From Kosakonia radicincitans DSM 16656 (GTDB lineage: Bacteria > Pseudomonadota > Gammaproteobacteria > Enterobacterales > Enterobacteriaceae): a DNA stretch of 64,000 nucleotides. The position numbers and the translations under genes are program-made. Below are positions 51,300 to 62,120 of this stretch, in pieces (within the stretch, counting starts at the first letter, position 1; each line of letters opens with the position of its first letter). The DNA is taken from NCBI RefSeq assembly GCF_000280495.2, contig NZ_CP018016.1, positions 372,001 to 436,000 on the forward strand, in the 5' to 3' direction. Under the pieces are notes generated by a model. It searched no databases and was not told the DNA's origin. It saw only the letters and a program-made list of their open reading frames with translations.

Positions 51300-52220
51300 T
51301 CCCAGACTGCGGGCGTACATTCGCCCTTCGGCTGCCAGCGCCAGTAAATTGGGATCGTGCTCGCGGTTGCGGGCGAAGACAATAGCGATCAACTGCTGCA
51401 TCTGATACGGCTCGGCGAGACGCAGTAACTGCAAGGAGCTTTCGTATACTTTTTTCATTCTTCCCGGCATCAGGGAAAAACCCACGCCCGCCTGCACCAG
51501 GCTGAGCATGGAAAAGATGTCGTTAACACGGGTGACGATTTCCGGCTCGAACCCGGCAATATGAAACGCTTCCTGAAACCCGGCGTAAGTGGCGAACCCT
51601 TCGGCCAGCGAGACAAATTTTTGCGTACGATAATCGCGCAGATCGGCAAAGTCGTCGCTCTTCAGCGTGGCGCTGGCTGGCGCAGCAAGAAAGATATCGT
51701 CATGAAACAGCGGCAGCATTTCGAAATTATTGTGGTCGAGTTCGCTGCCGGAGATTGAGATGAGGATGGCATCGAGCGTCCCCTCTTCCAGCATATGCAG
51801 CAGCGCCTCGTTTGACCCCATGGTCAGATCCATTTCCAGGTCCGGACGGCGCAACTTCATGCCCATAATAAGCCTCGGCACGGTTTCCAGCGTCAGCGAG
51901 TAAAGCGTACCGACACGTAAACGACCCTGACCGACGCCCGCCGTTTTCCGCGCTTCATCCAGCCCGCGCTCCATCAACTGCATGACTTCCTGGCAATACT
52001 CCATAAGCGTCCAGGCGGCAGGAAGGGGGATCAGATTGCGCCCTTTATGCACGAATAGCGGGCAACGCACATTTTCTTCCAGCGTGTGCAGCGCGCGATG
52101 CACACTGACGCCGCTCAGGTTAAGGGTTTCCGCCGCGCGGGCGATATTTCCCTTTTCCATAAACGCCATGAAAATGCCCAGCTTGCGAAACGTAATGTCG
52201 TTGGTGATATCCAGATTCAT
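51288..52220 (-). CDS. mdcR: LysR-type regulator of malonate use, MdcR
   Basis: 310-residue LTTR: N-terminal HTH (~10-70, RKLGIFMAFMEKGNIARAAETLNLSGVSVHRALHTLEEN) and an inducer-binding domain (~100-300). It matches the MdcR lineage, whose members activate mdc genes with malonate. It lies convergent to mdcH rather than divergent from mdcA, so it does not share the mdcA promoter. Only 27 bp separate it from the end of yheS, which marks the right edge of the inserted block. Confidence 0.9.
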   Translation of the reverse strand: MNLDITNDITFRKLGIFMAFMEKGNIARAAETLNLSGVSVHRALHTLEENVRCPLFVHKGRNLIPLPAAWTLMEYCQEVMQLMERGLDEARKTAGVGQGRLRVGTLYSLTLETVPRLIMGMKLRRPDLEMDLTMGSNEALLHMLEEGTLDAILISISGSELDHNNFEMLPLFHDDIFLAAPASATLKSDDFADLRDYRTQKFVSLAEGFATYAGFQEAFHIAGFEPEIVTRVNDIFSMLSLVQAGVGFSLMPGRMKKVYESSLQLLRLAEPYQMQQLIAIVFARNREHDPNLLALAAEGRMYARSLGDSA

Positions 52221-52247
52221 AACTCTCTCGCCCGCTGTTATCGCCAG

Positions 52248-54152
52248 TTATTCCCCTTGCAGCATCGCTTCCAGCTGCTCGTGCGCTTCAAGCCATGCCA
52301 TTTCACACTCTTCCAGACCGGCTTTCGCCGTCGCCTGTTGTTGCAGGCAGGTGGTCAGTTCGGCTTTACGGCTTTGATCGTACAACCCGCTATCGCCGAG
52401 CTTCTCTTCGGCTTGCGCCAACTGTGCATTCAGCTTTTCCATCTCTTTTTCCAGCCGGGCGATCTCTTTACGCAGCGGCTGGGTTTGTGTGCGCAGTTCC
52501 GCTTCGCGGCGTTTTTGATCTTTACGTGCCTGAGCGCTGTTGCCGTTATCTTTTGCACCTTCCGCGGGCTGACTTTCCTGCTTCTGCACGTCGCTCAGCC
52601 ATTGCTGGTAATCTTCCAGATCGCCTTCAAACGGCTCCACTTTGCCGTCGTGTACCAGGTAGAGATCGTCAGTGGTGGAGCGTAACAGGTGACGATCGTG
52701 CGAGACGACGACCAGCGCGCCTTCGAACTCGATCAACGCTTCGGTCAGCGCCTGGCGCATATCAAGATCCAGGTGGTTGGTCGGTTCATCAAGCAGTAGC
52801 AGGTTCGGGCGCTGCCAGACGATCAGCGCCAGCACCAGCCGCGCTTTTTCGCCTCCGGAGAAGCGTTCCGTCACTTCGGTAATCTTGTCGCCCTGAAAGC
52901 CGAAACCGCCGAGATAATCGCGCAGCTTCTGTTCCAGCTCCTGCGGTGCCAGGCGCGCCAGGTGTTGCAGCGGCGACTCATCCGCGCGTAAAAATTCCAG
53001 TTGATGCTGGGCGAAATAACCCAGTTTGATGCCTTTCGCCAGGCCGATTTCACCGCTTTGCGGCACCAGTTCACCGGCTAACATTTTGATCAGCGTCGAT
53101 TTACCTGCACCGTTGCGCCCCAGAAGGCCAATACGCGAACCGGGTACCAGGTTCAGTTTGATGGCATTCAGAATGGTGCGATCGCCATAACCCGCGCTCA
53201 CTTTTTCCATTTTCAATAACGGGTTCGGCAGGCTTTCCGGCGCGCGGAAGCTGAAATGGAACGGATTATCGACGTGCGCTGGCGCAATCAGCTCCATGCG
53301 TTCAAGCATTTTGATACGGCTCTGCGCCTGTTTGGCTTTGCTGGCTTTCGCTTTGAAGCGATCAATAAAGCTTTGCAGGTGCGCCACGCGTAGCTGCTGG
53401 CTTTCGTAAGTGGCCTGCTGCTGGGCGAGACGCGTTGCACGCTGGCGCTCGAACGAACTGTAGTTGCCGGTATATTCGAACAGGCTTTGCTGTTCAATAT
53501 GCAGAATTTTGTCGACCACCGGATCGAGGAAATCGCGGTCGTGGGAGATCAGGATCAGCGTGCCCTGATAGCTCTTCAACCACTTCTCCAGCCAGATCAC
53601 CGCGTCCAGATCCAGGTGGTTCGTCGGTTCATCGAGCAGCAGTAAATCTGAACGGCAAATCAGCGCCTGCGCGAGGTTCAGACGCATGCGCCAACCGCCG
53701 GAGAAGTCGCTTACCGGGCGATCGAGTTGCTCGTTGGTAAAGCCCAGCCCGTGCAACAGGCTGGAAGCGCGGGAACGAATAGTCCAGGCGTCAATGGCAT
53801 CGAGTTTGCCGTGTACCGTGGCGATGGCATGGCCGTCGTTGCGCTCGTTGGCACTGTTCAGCTCGGCTTCCAGTTTGCGATATTCACGATCGCCGTCTAT
53901 CACATAGTCTATCGCCGCCTCGTTCAGGGCCGGGGTTTCCTGATTCACCCACGCCAGTTGCCAGGTGCCGGGAAACGTGACGCTGCCGCCATCGGCGCTC
54001 ATCTCGTTTTTCAGCAGCGACAGCAGCGTTGATTTGCCGCAGCCGTTTTTACCCACCAGACCGACTTTCTGGCCCGGGTTAATGGTGGCCGTGGCGTTAT
54101 CCAGCAGGACACGCACACCGCGACGAATTTGTAACGAGGAGAAAACAATCAT
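52248..54152 (-). CDS. yheS: YheS, ABC-F family ATPase
   Basis: Ribosome-associated ABC-F protein (634 residues) without membrane domains; E. coli YheS is linked to relief of nascent-chain arrest. Two ATPase domains: Walker A GKNGCGKSTLLS (~35-46) and GRNGAGKSTLIK (~340), signatures DFSGGWRMRL and RFSGGEKARL, Walker B LLLDEPTNHLDLD twice, an interdomain P-site linker, and a charged C-terminal coiled coil (~550-634). Normally directly upstream of yheT; here separated by ~14 kb. Confidence 0.96.
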   Translation of the reverse strand: MIVFSSLQIRRGVRVLLDNATATINPGQKVGLVGKNGCGKSTLLSLLKNEMSADGGSVTFPGTWQLAWVNQETPALNEAAIDYVIDGDREYRKLEAELNSANERNDGHAIATVHGKLDAIDAWTIRSRASSLLHGLGFTNEQLDRPVSDFSGGWRMRLNLAQALICRSDLLLLDEPTNHLDLDAVIWLEKWLKSYQGTLILISHDRDFLDPVVDKILHIEQQSLFEYTGNYSSFERQRATRLAQQQATYESQQLRVAHLQSFIDRFKAKASKAKQAQSRIKMLERMELIAPAHVDNPFHFSFRAPESLPNPLLKMEKVSAGYGDRTILNAIKLNLVPGSRIGLLGRNGAGKSTLIKMLAGELVPQSGEIGLAKGIKLGYFAQHQLEFLRADESPLQHLARLAPQELEQKLRDYLGGFGFQGDKITEVTERFSGGEKARLVLALIVWQRPNLLLLDEPTNHLDLDMRQALTEALIEFEGALVVVSHDRHLLRSTTDDLYLVHDGKVEPFEGDLEDYQQWLSDVQKQESQPAEGAKDNGNSAQARKDQKRREAELRTQTQPLRKEIARLEKEMEKLNAQLAQAEEKLGDSGLYDQSRKAELTTCLQQQATAKAGLEECEMAWLEAHEQLEAMLQGE

Positions 54153-54327
54153 AAGGCGCCGTATGTTCAGACTATGTTAATTTGTCATTATGATAATGTA
54201 AGGTTACGGCCTAATGCCGTACCGGGGCCGCAATGGTAGCCCAAAATGAAGGCGATAGACAAAATCATTCTGGGCGGGCAAAAGCGGCCGCGCCGGAAGA
54301 ATAACAGGTACGACACCCGGGAGGGGA

Positions 54328-54882
54328 ATGATGTCGCAGACAGCCAAAGTGTTGCTGCTGTATGCCCATCCGGAATCTCAGGACTCGGTGGCTAATCGGG
54401 TTTTGCTTAAACCGGCAATGCAACTCCAAAACGTCACGGTGCACGATCTCTACGCGCGCTATCCTGATTTCTTTATCGATATTCCTCGTGAACAGGCGTT
54501 GTTGCGCGAGCATGACGTGATCGTCTTCCAGCACCCGCTGTATACCTACAGCTGCCCGGCATTACTCAAAGAGTGGTTGGATCGCGTGTTAAGCCGCGGT
54601 TTTGCCAGCGGTATTGGTGGGAATCAACTGGCGGGAAAGTACTGGCGTAGCGTGGTCACCACCGGTGAGCCGGAGGCGGCTTATCGTCATGATGGCCTGA
54701 ATCGCTACTCAATGAATGACATTCTGCGCCCGTTTGAGCTGACCGCCGCCATGTGCCGTATGCACTGGCTTAGCCCGATCATTGTTTATTGGGCGCGCAG
54801 GCAGCCGCCGCAGGAACTGGCAAATCATGCCAAAGCTTACGGCGACTGGCTGGCGTCGCCCCTGCCGCCAGGAGGCCGCTGA
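54328..54882 (+). CDS. kefG: KefG, ancillary protein of the KefB K+ efflux system
   Basis: 184-residue flavodoxin-like quinone oxidoreductase required for full KefB activity. Features: [16 protein letters not shown] (FMN phosphate loop region), [22 protein letters not shown] and TTGEPEAAY. Two adjacent ATGs (54328 and 54331) follow GGAGGGG; the family annotation uses the first. The stop overlaps kefB by one base. Divergent from yheS. Confidence 0.96.
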   Translation: MMSQTAKVLLLYAHPESQDSVANRVLLKPAMQLQNVTVHDLYARYPDFFIDIPREQALLREHDVIVFQHPLYTYSCPALLKEWLDRVLSRGFASGIGGNQLAGKYWRSVVTTGEPEAAYRHDGLNRYSMNDILRPFELTAAMCRMHWLSPIIVYWARRQPPQELANHAKAYGDWLASPLPPGGR

Positions 54883-56687
54883 TGGAAGGTTCCACGCTGT
54901 TACTGGCTGGTGTGCTGTTTCTCTTCGCTGCCGTCGTCGCCGTACCGCTGGCCGCCCGGCTTGGTATTGGGGCTGTGCTTGGTTATTTGTTGGCGGGGAT
55001 AGCCATTGGCCCGTGGGGGCTGGGGTTTATCAGCGACGTTGACGAGATCCTTCATTTCTCCGAGCTGGGCGTGGTGTTCCTGATGTTTATCATCGGGCTG
55101 GAGCTGAATCCGGCCAAGCTCTGGGAATTGCGGCGCTCGATTTTCGGCGTCGGTGCCGCGCAGGTGCTGCTGAGCGCGGCGATTCTGGCCGGATTGCTGA
55201 TGTTGACGCAATTCGCCTGGCAGGCCGCTGTGATTGGCGGTATTGGTCTTGCGATGTCATCGACGGCGATGGCGCTGCAGCTGATGCGCGATAAAGGCAT
55301 GAATCGCAGCGAATCCGGGCAACTGGGTTTTTCTGTGTTGCTGTTTCAGGATCTGGCGGTGATCCCGGCGCTGGCGCTGGTGCCGCTGCTGGCAGGAAAT
55401 GGCGACGATCACCTTGACTGGATGAAGGTCGGCATGAAGGTGCTGGCCTTTGCGGGTATGTTGATTGGCGGGCGTTACCTGCTGCGCCCGGTATTTCGCT
55501 TTATCGCCGGTTCAGGTGTACGCGAGGTTTTTACTGCAGCAACGCTGTTGCTGGTGCTCGGCTCGGCGCTGTTTATGGATGCACTGGGGCTGTCGATGGC
55601 GCTAGGCACCTTTATTGCCGGAGTGCTGCTGGCGGAGAGTGAATATCGCCACGAACTGGAAATCGCTATTGAGCCGTTTAAAGGTTTACTGCTCGGTCTG
55701 TTCTTTATTTCTGTCGGTATGGCCCTGAATCTGGGTGTGCTTTACACCCACTTGCTATGGGTGGTGATGAGCGTCGCAGTGCTGGTGGCGATCAAAACGC
55801 TGGTGCTGTACGTGCTGGCGCGTGTGTATGGGCTGCGCAGCTCGGAGCGGATGCAGTTTGCTGGCGTGCTTAGCCAGGGGGGAGAGTTTGCGTTTGTGCT
55901 CTTCTCTTCGGCATCGTCCCAGCGCTTGTTTCAGCACGATCAGATGGCGCTGTTGTTGGTGACCGTCACCCTGTCGATGATGACCACGCCGTTGCTGATG
56001 CGCGGCATCGATAAGCTGCTCTCATGGCGCTTTAACACGCCGGAAGATGAAGACGAAGCGCCGTGGGTGGAAGATGACAAACCGCAGGTGATTGTGGTGG
56101 GATTTGGCCGCTTTGGCCAGGTGATTGGCCGCCTGCTGATGGCGAATAAGATGCGCATTACCGTGCTGGAACGGGATATCAGCGCCGTTAACCTGATGCG
56201 TAAGTACGGTTATAAAGTTTATTACGGCGATGCGACGCAGGTGGAGCTGTTGCGCTCGGCGGGCGCGGAATCAGCGCAATCCATCGTCATTACCTGCAAC
56301 GATCCGCTGGATACGATGAAACTGGTGGAAATCTGTCAGCAACATTTCCCGCATCTGGCTATTTTGGCGCGGGCGCGTGGACGCGTGGAAGCGCACGAGC
56401 TGTTGCAGGCCGGTGTGACGCAGTTTTCCCGCGAAACCTTCTCCAGTGCGCTTGAACTGGGGCGTAAGGCACTTATTTCGCTGGGGATGCACCCTCACCA
56501 GGCGCAGCGCGCGCAACTGCATTTTAAACGGCTGGATATGCGTATGCTGCGCGAACTGATGCCGGTGCATACCGATACGCTACAAATTTCCCGCGTACGC
56601 GAAGCGCGGCGCGAGCTGGAGGAGATTTTCCAGCGTGAAATGCAACAAGAGCGTCGCCAGCTGGATGGCTGGGACGAGTTTGAATAA
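54882..56687 (+). CDS. kefB: KefB, glutathione-gated K+/H+ antiporter
   Basis: Inner-membrane K+ efflux system that acidifies the cytoplasm on electrophile stress, gated by glutathione adducts. 601 residues: a CPA2-type membrane domain of about twelve TM helices (~5-385) and a cytosolic RCK/TrkA-N domain (~400-520) with [14 protein letters not shown] (GxGxxG) binding nucleotide and glutathione. Start at 54882 ([10 protein letters not shown]). Co-translated with kefG and followed by yheV after 10 bp. Confidence 0.97.
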   Translation: MEGSTLLLAGVLFLFAAVVAVPLAARLGIGAVLGYLLAGIAIGPWGLGFISDVDEILHFSELGVVFLMFIIGLELNPAKLWELRRSIFGVGAAQVLLSAAILAGLLMLTQFAWQAAVIGGIGLAMSSTAMALQLMRDKGMNRSESGQLGFSVLLFQDLAVIPALALVPLLAGNGDDHLDWMKVGMKVLAFAGMLIGGRYLLRPVFRFIAGSGVREVFTAATLLLVLGSALFMDALGLSMALGTFIAGVLLAESEYRHELEIAIEPFKGLLLGLFFISVGMALNLGVLYTHLLWVVMSVAVLVAIKTLVLYVLARVYGLRSSERMQFAGVLSQGGEFAFVLFSSASSQRLFQHDQMALLLVTVTLSMMTTPLLMRGIDKLLSWRFNTPEDEDEAPWVEDDKPQVIVVGFGRFGQVIGRLLMANKMRITVLERDISAVNLMRKYGYKVYYGDATQVELLRSAGAESAQSIVITCNDPLDTMKLVEICQQHFPHLAILARARGRVEAHELLQAGVTQFSRETFSSALELGRKALISLGMHPHQAQRAQLHFKRLDMRMLRELMPVHTDTLQISRVREARRELEEIFQREMQQERRQLDGWDEFE

Positions 56688-56697
56688 GGGGATTCGA

Positions 56698-56898
56698 ATG
56701 GCTGTACGTAAACGTTTTATTGCCGGGGCGGTCTGTCCGTCATGCCAGGCGAAGGATTCGCTGGCGATGTGGCGTGAAAATAATGTCGATATAGTTGAGT
56801 GTGTTAAGTGCGGACACCAGATGCGTGAAGCCGATAAAGAGGCCCGCGATCATGTTCGCAAAGATGAGCAAGTTATTGGGATTTTTCATCCGGACTAG
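56698..56898 (+). CDS. yheV: YheV, small zinc-ribbon-like protein
   Basis: 66-residue protein of unknown function with two CxxC pairs, CPSC and CVKC, probably binding one zinc ion. C-terminal half (GHQMREADKEARDHVRKDEQVIGIFHPD region) is identical to E. coli. Start at 56698 behind AAGGGG. Last gene of kefG-kefB-yheV. Confidence 0.93.
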   Translation: MAVRKRFIAGAVCPSCQAKDSLAMWRENNVDIVECVKCGHQMREADKEARDHVRKDEQVIGIFHPD

Positions 56899-56992
56899 CC
56901 ATATCGGGCAGCTTTTTTTAAGCTAAAGGGTACACGGGTGCAGAATTCCGCTACAATCTGCGCCAGTAATTTTCCCACGCTCAGGAGATATC

Positions 56993-57580
56993 ATGAAAGT
57001 AGCAAAAGACCTGGTGGTCAGCCTGGCTTACCAGGTACGTACAGAAGACGGTGTGTTGGTTGATGAGTCTCCGGTGAGTGCGCCGCTGGACTACCTGCAC
57101 GGTCACGGTTCCCTGATCTCTGGTCTGGAAAACGCGCTGGATGGTCACGAAGTCGGCGATAAATTCGATGTGGCGGTTGGCGCGAACGACGCTTACGGTC
57201 AGTACGATGAAAACCTGGTGCAGCGCGTACCGAAAGACGTCTTTATGGGCGTTGATGAATTGCAGGTTGGCATGCGCTTCCTGGCGGAAACCGACCAGGG
57301 TCCGGTACCAGTAGAAATTACCGAAGTCGAAGACGACCACGTTGTGGTTGATGGCAACCACATGCTGGCTGGCCAGAACCTGAAATTCAACGTTGAAGTT
57401 GTCGCGATCCGCGAAGCGACTGAAGAAGAACTGGCTCATGGCCACGTTCACGGTGCGCATGGCCACGATCATGACCACGACCACGATCACGACGGTTGCT
57501 GCGGTGGTCACGGCCACGATCATGGTCACGACCATGGTAAAGGCGGTTGCGGTGGTAACGGCGGCTGCGGTTGCCACTAA
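56993..57580 (+). CDS. slyD: SlyD, FKBP-type prolyl isomerase and nickel chaperone
   Basis: Cytoplasmic chaperone/isomerase that also supplies nickel to hydrogenase maturation and binds some phage lysis proteins. 195 residues: FKBP domain (1-69 and ~130-146) interrupted by the insert-in-flap chaperone domain (~70-129), then a metal-binding tail from ~150 rich in His, Asp, Cys and Gly (GHDHDHDHDHDGCC), ending GGCGCH. E. coli SlyD has 196 residues. A GAAA-loop terminator follows. Confidence 0.97.
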   Translation: MKVAKDLVVSLAYQVRTEDGVLVDESPVSAPLDYLHGHGSLISGLENALDGHEVGDKFDVAVGANDAYGQYDENLVQRVPKDVFMGVDELQVGMRFLAETDQGPVPVEITEVEDDHVVVDGNHMLAGQNLKFNVEVVAIREATEEELAHGHVHGAHGHDHDHDHDHDGCCGGHGHDHGHDHGKGGCGGNGGCGCH

Positions 57581-57630
57581 TAAAATCCCATCGTCTTTCG
57601 CACTGCTGGTGCGTTGGTTTCACTTTCAAA

Positions 57631-57662
57631 CCCCGGTCACATAGTTTTCTATGCTCCCGGGG
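57631..57662 (+). other. Conserved hairpin in the slyD 3' region
   Basis: CCCCGG-TCA-CATAG-TTTT-CTATG-CTC-CCGGGG: two stacked stems (6 bp and 5 bp) with a symmetric 3x3 internal loop. The following bases (GATTTCAAGTTTGCCGCC) resemble a sequence I recall downstream of many enterobacterial genes; that resemblance is from memory. Confidence 0.5.
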
Positions 57663-57715
57663 ATTTCAAGTTTGCCGCCTGCCTGCAACACGAAATATTA
57701 GGGATTTATGCACTG

Positions 57716-57737
57716 AGCGGGGAAACCCGCTTTTTTT
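57716..57737 (+). terminator. slyD terminator
   Basis: AGCGGG-GAAA-CCCGCT followed by a run of T. Stable GAAA tetraloop; lies between convergent slyD and slyX. Confidence 0.85.
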
Positions 57738-57742
57738 ACGCC

Positions 57743-57961
57743 CTAATAATGGGGCGGCGGTGTTTCTTCTGATGGCGACGCCATATGGGAAGGCTGGCTG
57801 GCCTTGAGTTTTTCTGCCATTAGTCGCAGATGCTCGCGCAGCTTTGCCATCTCCAGTTCGTGGGCAATAACCGTCTGGTTTAGCTCTTCGATTGTCATCT
57901 CCTGAAAAGCCAGTCTGCTCTCCAGTTCAGCCAGTCGCGCTTCTGTTGTTAGCTCTTGCAT
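57743..57961 (-). CDS. slyX: SlyX
   Basis: 72-residue protein of unknown function that reads as one long coiled coil ([40 protein letters not shown] region) and ends in a PHY-type tail (EETPPPHY). Matches E. coli SlyX in length and place. Divergent from fkpA, convergent with slyD. Confidence 0.94.
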   Translation of the reverse strand: MQELTTEARLAELESRLAFQEMTIEELNQTVIAHELEMAKLREHLRLMAEKLKASQPSHMASPSEETPPPHY

Positions 57962-58198
57962 TCTTCACCTCGGGTCTGCTTCCGGCTCAAATTTCATAAA
58001 CCGGGCGAATTTTACTGAAGTTTGTCATGCGGTACAGCATTACGTCAGAAAATCAGAAACTAATTTAAACAAAAATAGTCAGAAAACAGGTGAATTCGGG
58101 TAGTGTCCTTATGTTGATTTCTACCGCAACGCTTTATAGTACGCTTCTTACTTAATGTTTAACCCTGGGGCGAGATGCCCCGACCCCTGGAGAAATGG
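57962..58198. promoter_or_regulatory. slyX / fkpA divergent region
   Basis: 237 bp, AT-rich in the middle. A small hairpin GGGGC-GAGAT-GCCCC lies at 58167-58181, just before the fkpA Shine-Dalgarno. E. coli fkpA is sigma-E dependent, but I could not match a well-spaced sigma-E promoter here. Confidence 0.45.
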
Positions 58199-59068
58199 AT
58201 GAAATCACTGTTTAAAGTCACGCTGCTGGCGACCACAATGGCCGTTGCCCTTCATGCGCCGATCTCTTTCGCTGCGGAGACGGCGAAGAAAGAGACTGCC
58301 ACTGCAGCTGACAGCAAAGCGGCATTTAAAAATGACGACCAGAAATCTGCTTATGCGCTGGGCGCATCTCTGGGCCGCTACATGGAAAACTCCCTGAAAG
58401 AGCAGGAAAAACTGGGCATCAAACTGGACAAAGCCCAGTTGATCGCTGGCGTTCAGGACGCGTTTGCTGATAAGAGCAAACTGAGCGACCAGGAAATTGA
58501 ACAAACGCTGCAAGCGTTCGAAACGCGTGTGAAAACTGCCGCGCAAGAACGTATGGAGAAAGACGCTGCTGACAACGAAGCGAAAGGTAAAACCTTCCGT
58601 GACACCTTCGCCAAAGAGAAAGGTGTGAAAACGTCTGATACCGGCCTGCTGTACAAAGTCGAAAAAGAAGGGACTGGTGATGCGCCGAAAGACAGCGACA
58701 CTGTCGTTGTAAACTACAAAGGTACGCTGATTGACGGTAAAGAGTTCGATAACTCCTATACCCGTGGCGAACCGCTCTCCTTCCGCCTCGACGGCGTGAT
58801 CCCGGGCTGGACTGAAGGTCTGAAAAACATCAAGAAAGGCGGCAAAATCAAGCTGGTGATCCCACCGGCTCTGGCTTACGGTAAAACTGGCGTTCCGGGC
58901 ATTCCGGCTAACTCCACGCTGGTGTTTGACGTAGAGCTGCTGGATATCAAACCGGCTCCGAAAGCTGATGCCGCAGCGCCGAAAGCGGATGCTGGCGCAT
59001 CAGATGCGGCTCCGGCCGCTGCAGATCAGCCTGCTGATGCGAAGGCTGCCGATACTGGCACGAAGTAA
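58199..59068 (+). CDS. fkpA: FkpA, periplasmic FKBP-type prolyl isomerase and chaperone
   Basis: Folding factor of the periplasm. 289 residues: signal peptide (~1-25, ending FAA), an N-terminal helical dimerisation domain (~45-140), a C-terminal FKBP domain (~150-255, VVVNYKGTLIDGKEFDNSYTR) and an Ala/Asp/Pro/Lys tail (~256-289). The tail is longer than in E. coli FkpA (270 residues) and repeats PKADA/ADA units. Start at 58199 after GGAG; the frame is open from 58175 but those codons are not conserved. Confidence 0.96.
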   Translation: MKSLFKVTLLATTMAVALHAPISFAAETAKKETATAADSKAAFKNDDQKSAYALGASLGRYMENSLKEQEKLGIKLDKAQLIAGVQDAFADKSKLSDQEIEQTLQAFETRVKTAAQERMEKDAADNEAKGKTFRDTFAKEKGVKTSDTGLLYKVEKEGTGDAPKDSDTVVVNYKGTLIDGKEFDNSYTRGEPLSFRLDGVIPGWTEGLKNIKKGGKIKLVIPPALAYGKTGVPGIPANSTLVFDVELLDIKPAPKADAAAPKADAGASDAAPAAADQPADAKAADTGTK

Positions 59069-59080
59069 CAGTATGAAAAA

Positions 59081-59108
59081 ACGCCGCCTCCGGGCGGCGT
59101 TTTTTTTT
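59081..59108 (+). terminator. fkpA terminator
   Basis: ACGCCGCC-TCCG-GGCGGCGT followed by eight T: an 8-bp GC-rich stem with an ideal T tract. Confidence 0.93.
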
Positions 59109-59219
59109 GTAGTAAGGATATAATCTTAACGTACGATGTATTAATTTATATCCCCATATAAATAATGAGCCTGCCCTGAAAAGTTAACGACAGGCTCCTG
59201 AAAAGGAGTGTTTTTTTTC

Positions 59220-59942
59220 ATGTCCAGGTCGCTATTAACCAACGAAACCAGTGAACTTGATTTACTGGATCAACGTCCTTTCGATCAGACCGACTTCGAT
59301 ATCCTTAAATCCTACGAGGCGGTGGTGGACGGGTTAGCGATGCTCATTGGCTCACACTGCGAAATCGTTCTGCACTCCCTGCAAGACCTGAAATGTTCCG
59401 CTATCCGCATTGCGAACGGCGAACACACAGGACGTAAAATTGGCTCGCCGATTACCGACCTTGCCCTGCGCATGCTGCACGATATGACCGGTGCCGACAG
59501 TAGCGTCTCCAAATGCTACTTCACGCGCGCGAAAAGCGGCGTGCTGATGAAGTCAGTGACTATCGCTATCCGTAACCGCGATCATCGGGTGATTGGCCTG
59601 CTGTGCATCAACATGAACCTTGATGTGCCGTTCTCGCAAATCATGAACACCTTTATTCCGCCGGAAACTCCGGATGTTGGCTCGGCCGTTAACTTTGCAT
59701 CCTCGGTAGAGGATCTGGTGATGCAGACGCTGGAGTTCACCATCGAAGAGGTTAATGCCGATCGCAACGTTTCCAATAATGCCAAGAATCGCCAGATTGT
59801 GCTGAACCTTTATGAGAAGGGCATCTTCGACATTAAAGACGCGATTAACCAGGTTGCCGATCGCCTGAATATCTCGAAACATACTGTTTACCTTTACATC
59901 CGCCAGTTCAAAAGCGGTGATTTTTCCGGACAGGATCGTTAA
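59220..59942 (+). CDS. yheO: YheO, PAS-like/HTH DNA-binding protein
   Basis: 240-residue regulator-like protein: an N-terminal YheO PAS-like sensor domain (~25-140) and a C-terminal HTH (~190-235, [24 protein letters not shown]). Ligand and targets are unknown. The start at 59220 is preceded by AAAAGGAGTG and a T-run; an ATG at 59208 lies inside it. Very close to E. coli YheO (240). The stop overlaps tusD by one base, as part of yheO-tusDCB. Confidence 0.95.
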   Translation: MSRSLLTNETSELDLLDQRPFDQTDFDILKSYEAVVDGLAMLIGSHCEIVLHSLQDLKCSAIRIANGEHTGRKIGSPITDLALRMLHDMTGADSSVSKCYFTRAKSGVLMKSVTIAIRNRDHRVIGLLCINMNLDVPFSQIMNTFIPPETPDVGSAVNFASSVEDLVMQTLEFTIEEVNADRNVSNNAKNRQIVLNLYEKGIFDIKDAINQVADRLNISKHTVYLYIRQFKSGDFSGQDR

Positions 59943-60328
59943 TGCGTTTTGCCCTGATGGTCACCGGCCCGGCGTACGGCACTCAGCAAGCCAGTAGCGC
60001 TTATCAATTTGCGCTGGCGTTGCTGGAAGCCGGACATACGCTGAGCAGCGTTTTCTTCTATCGTGAAGGGGTGAATAACGCGAATGCGCTTACGGCACCT
60101 GCCAGCGATGAGTTTGACCTTGTGCGCGCCTGGCAGCGCTTGCATGATGAACAGCAGGTTAAACTGCATATCTGTGTCGCTGCCGCACTGCGCCGTGGTG
60201 TGGTTGATGATAATGAAGCTGAGCGATTAGCGCTGCCTGCCGCGAATTTACAGGCAGGTTTTTCACTTACCGGGTTGGGCGCGCTGGCCGAAGCCGCGAT
60301 CTCCTGTGATCGGGTGGTGCAGTTTTGA
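59942..60328 (+). CDS. tusD: TusD, sulfur relay subunit
   Basis: Part of the TusBCD heterohexamer that passes sulfur from TusA to TusE for 2-thiolation of tRNA wobble uridine by MnmA. 128 residues of the DsrE fold; the persulfide cysteine C78 (LHICVAAAL) is present. One-base overlaps with yheO and with tusC show tight translational coupling. Confidence 0.97.
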   Translation: MRFALMVTGPAYGTQQASSAYQFALALLEAGHTLSSVFFYREGVNNANALTAPASDEFDLVRAWQRLHDEQQVKLHICVAAALRRGVVDDNEAERLALPAANLQAGFSLTGLGALAEAAISCDRVVQF

Positions 60329-60687
60329 TGAAGCGCATCGCATTTGTCTTTACTTCCGCGCCGCACGGTTCATCCTCCGGGCGCGAAGGGTTGGATGCCT
60401 TACTCGCTACCTCAGCATTCACTGACGAGATTGGCGTATTTTTTATCGGCGATGGCGTGTTTCAGCTATTAGCCGGGCAGCAGCCGGATGCGATTCTGGC
60501 GCGCGATTACATCGCCACCTTTAAAGTCCTTCCTTTGTACGACATCGAACAGTGTTGGCTGTGTGCGGCCTCGCTACGCGAACGCGGTCTCGGCGAGGAG
60601 ACGGCTTTCGTCTTGCCTGCGCAACAGCTGGAGCCGGAAGCGCTGCGTGAACAGCTTGATGAGTACACTGTCGTACTGACGTTTTGA
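60328..60687 (+). CDS. tusC: TusC, sulfur relay subunit
   Basis: DsrF-like subunit of TusBCD, 119 residues, as in E. coli. Recognisable by [25 protein letters not shown] and [19 protein letters not shown]. The start is the ATG at 60328 within the tusD stop (TGATG); a TTG one codon earlier is not needed. tusB follows after 7 bp. Confidence 0.96.
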   Translation: MKRIAFVFTSAPHGSSSGREGLDALLATSAFTDEIGVFFIGDGVFQLLAGQQPDAILARDYIATFKVLPLYDIEQCWLCAASLRERGLGEETAFVLPAQQLEPEALREQLDEYTVVLTF

Positions 60688-60694
60688 GGCGCCT

Positions 60695-60982
60695 ATGCTG
60701 CATACTCTGTCCCACTCTCCCTGGCAATGCGATATGACGGCGCTGTTGCGCATGTTGCGCTCTGGCGATGATGTACTGCTGTTATCGGATGGCGTCACGG
60801 CGGCGCTGGAAGGCAGTCGTTATATTGCTTTATTGCTAAATGCCCCCATAACCATTCATGCGTTAAATGATGATGTGCACGCACGCGGATTGAGCGGTCA
60901 AATTTCGAGCAGTGTTGTCAGGGTTGGCTATACTGATTTCGTTAGCCTGACGGTAAAACACGCCGTTCAGATGCATTGGTAA
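60695..60982 (+). CDS. tusB: TusB, sulfur relay subunit
   Basis: DsrH-like subunit of TusBCD, 95 residues ([21 protein letters not shown] at the start, [12 protein letters not shown] near the end). The third member of the heterohexamer; completes tusDCB directly before the str operon promoter, the E. coli order. Confidence 0.96.
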   Translation: MLHTLSHSPWQCDMTALLRMLRSGDDVLLLSDGVTAALEGSRYIALLLNAPITIHALNDDVHARGLSGQISSSVVRVGYTDFVSLTVKHAVQMHW

Positions 60983-61003
60983 TGTGGGATCGCTGTATAT
61001 TTC

Positions 61004-62049
<1,046 letters not shown>

Positions 62050-62120
62050 TCCCTTCGGAGTTTTAGTCACCAGGCGGGCGCTTCCAGTAAGTCGCTCGCC
62101 GTTTGGCAACTTAAATCTGA

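Noticed and set aside
57457..57560. Apparent short tandem repeat (GGCCACGATCAT-like units)
   Set aside because: It is the His/Asp/Gly-rich metal-binding tail of SlyD, not a separate repeat element.
58010..58100. Sigma-E promoter for fkpA
   Set aside because: A GAAGTTT lies upstream and a TCAGA downstream but the spacing is about 22 bp, outside the sigma-E range.
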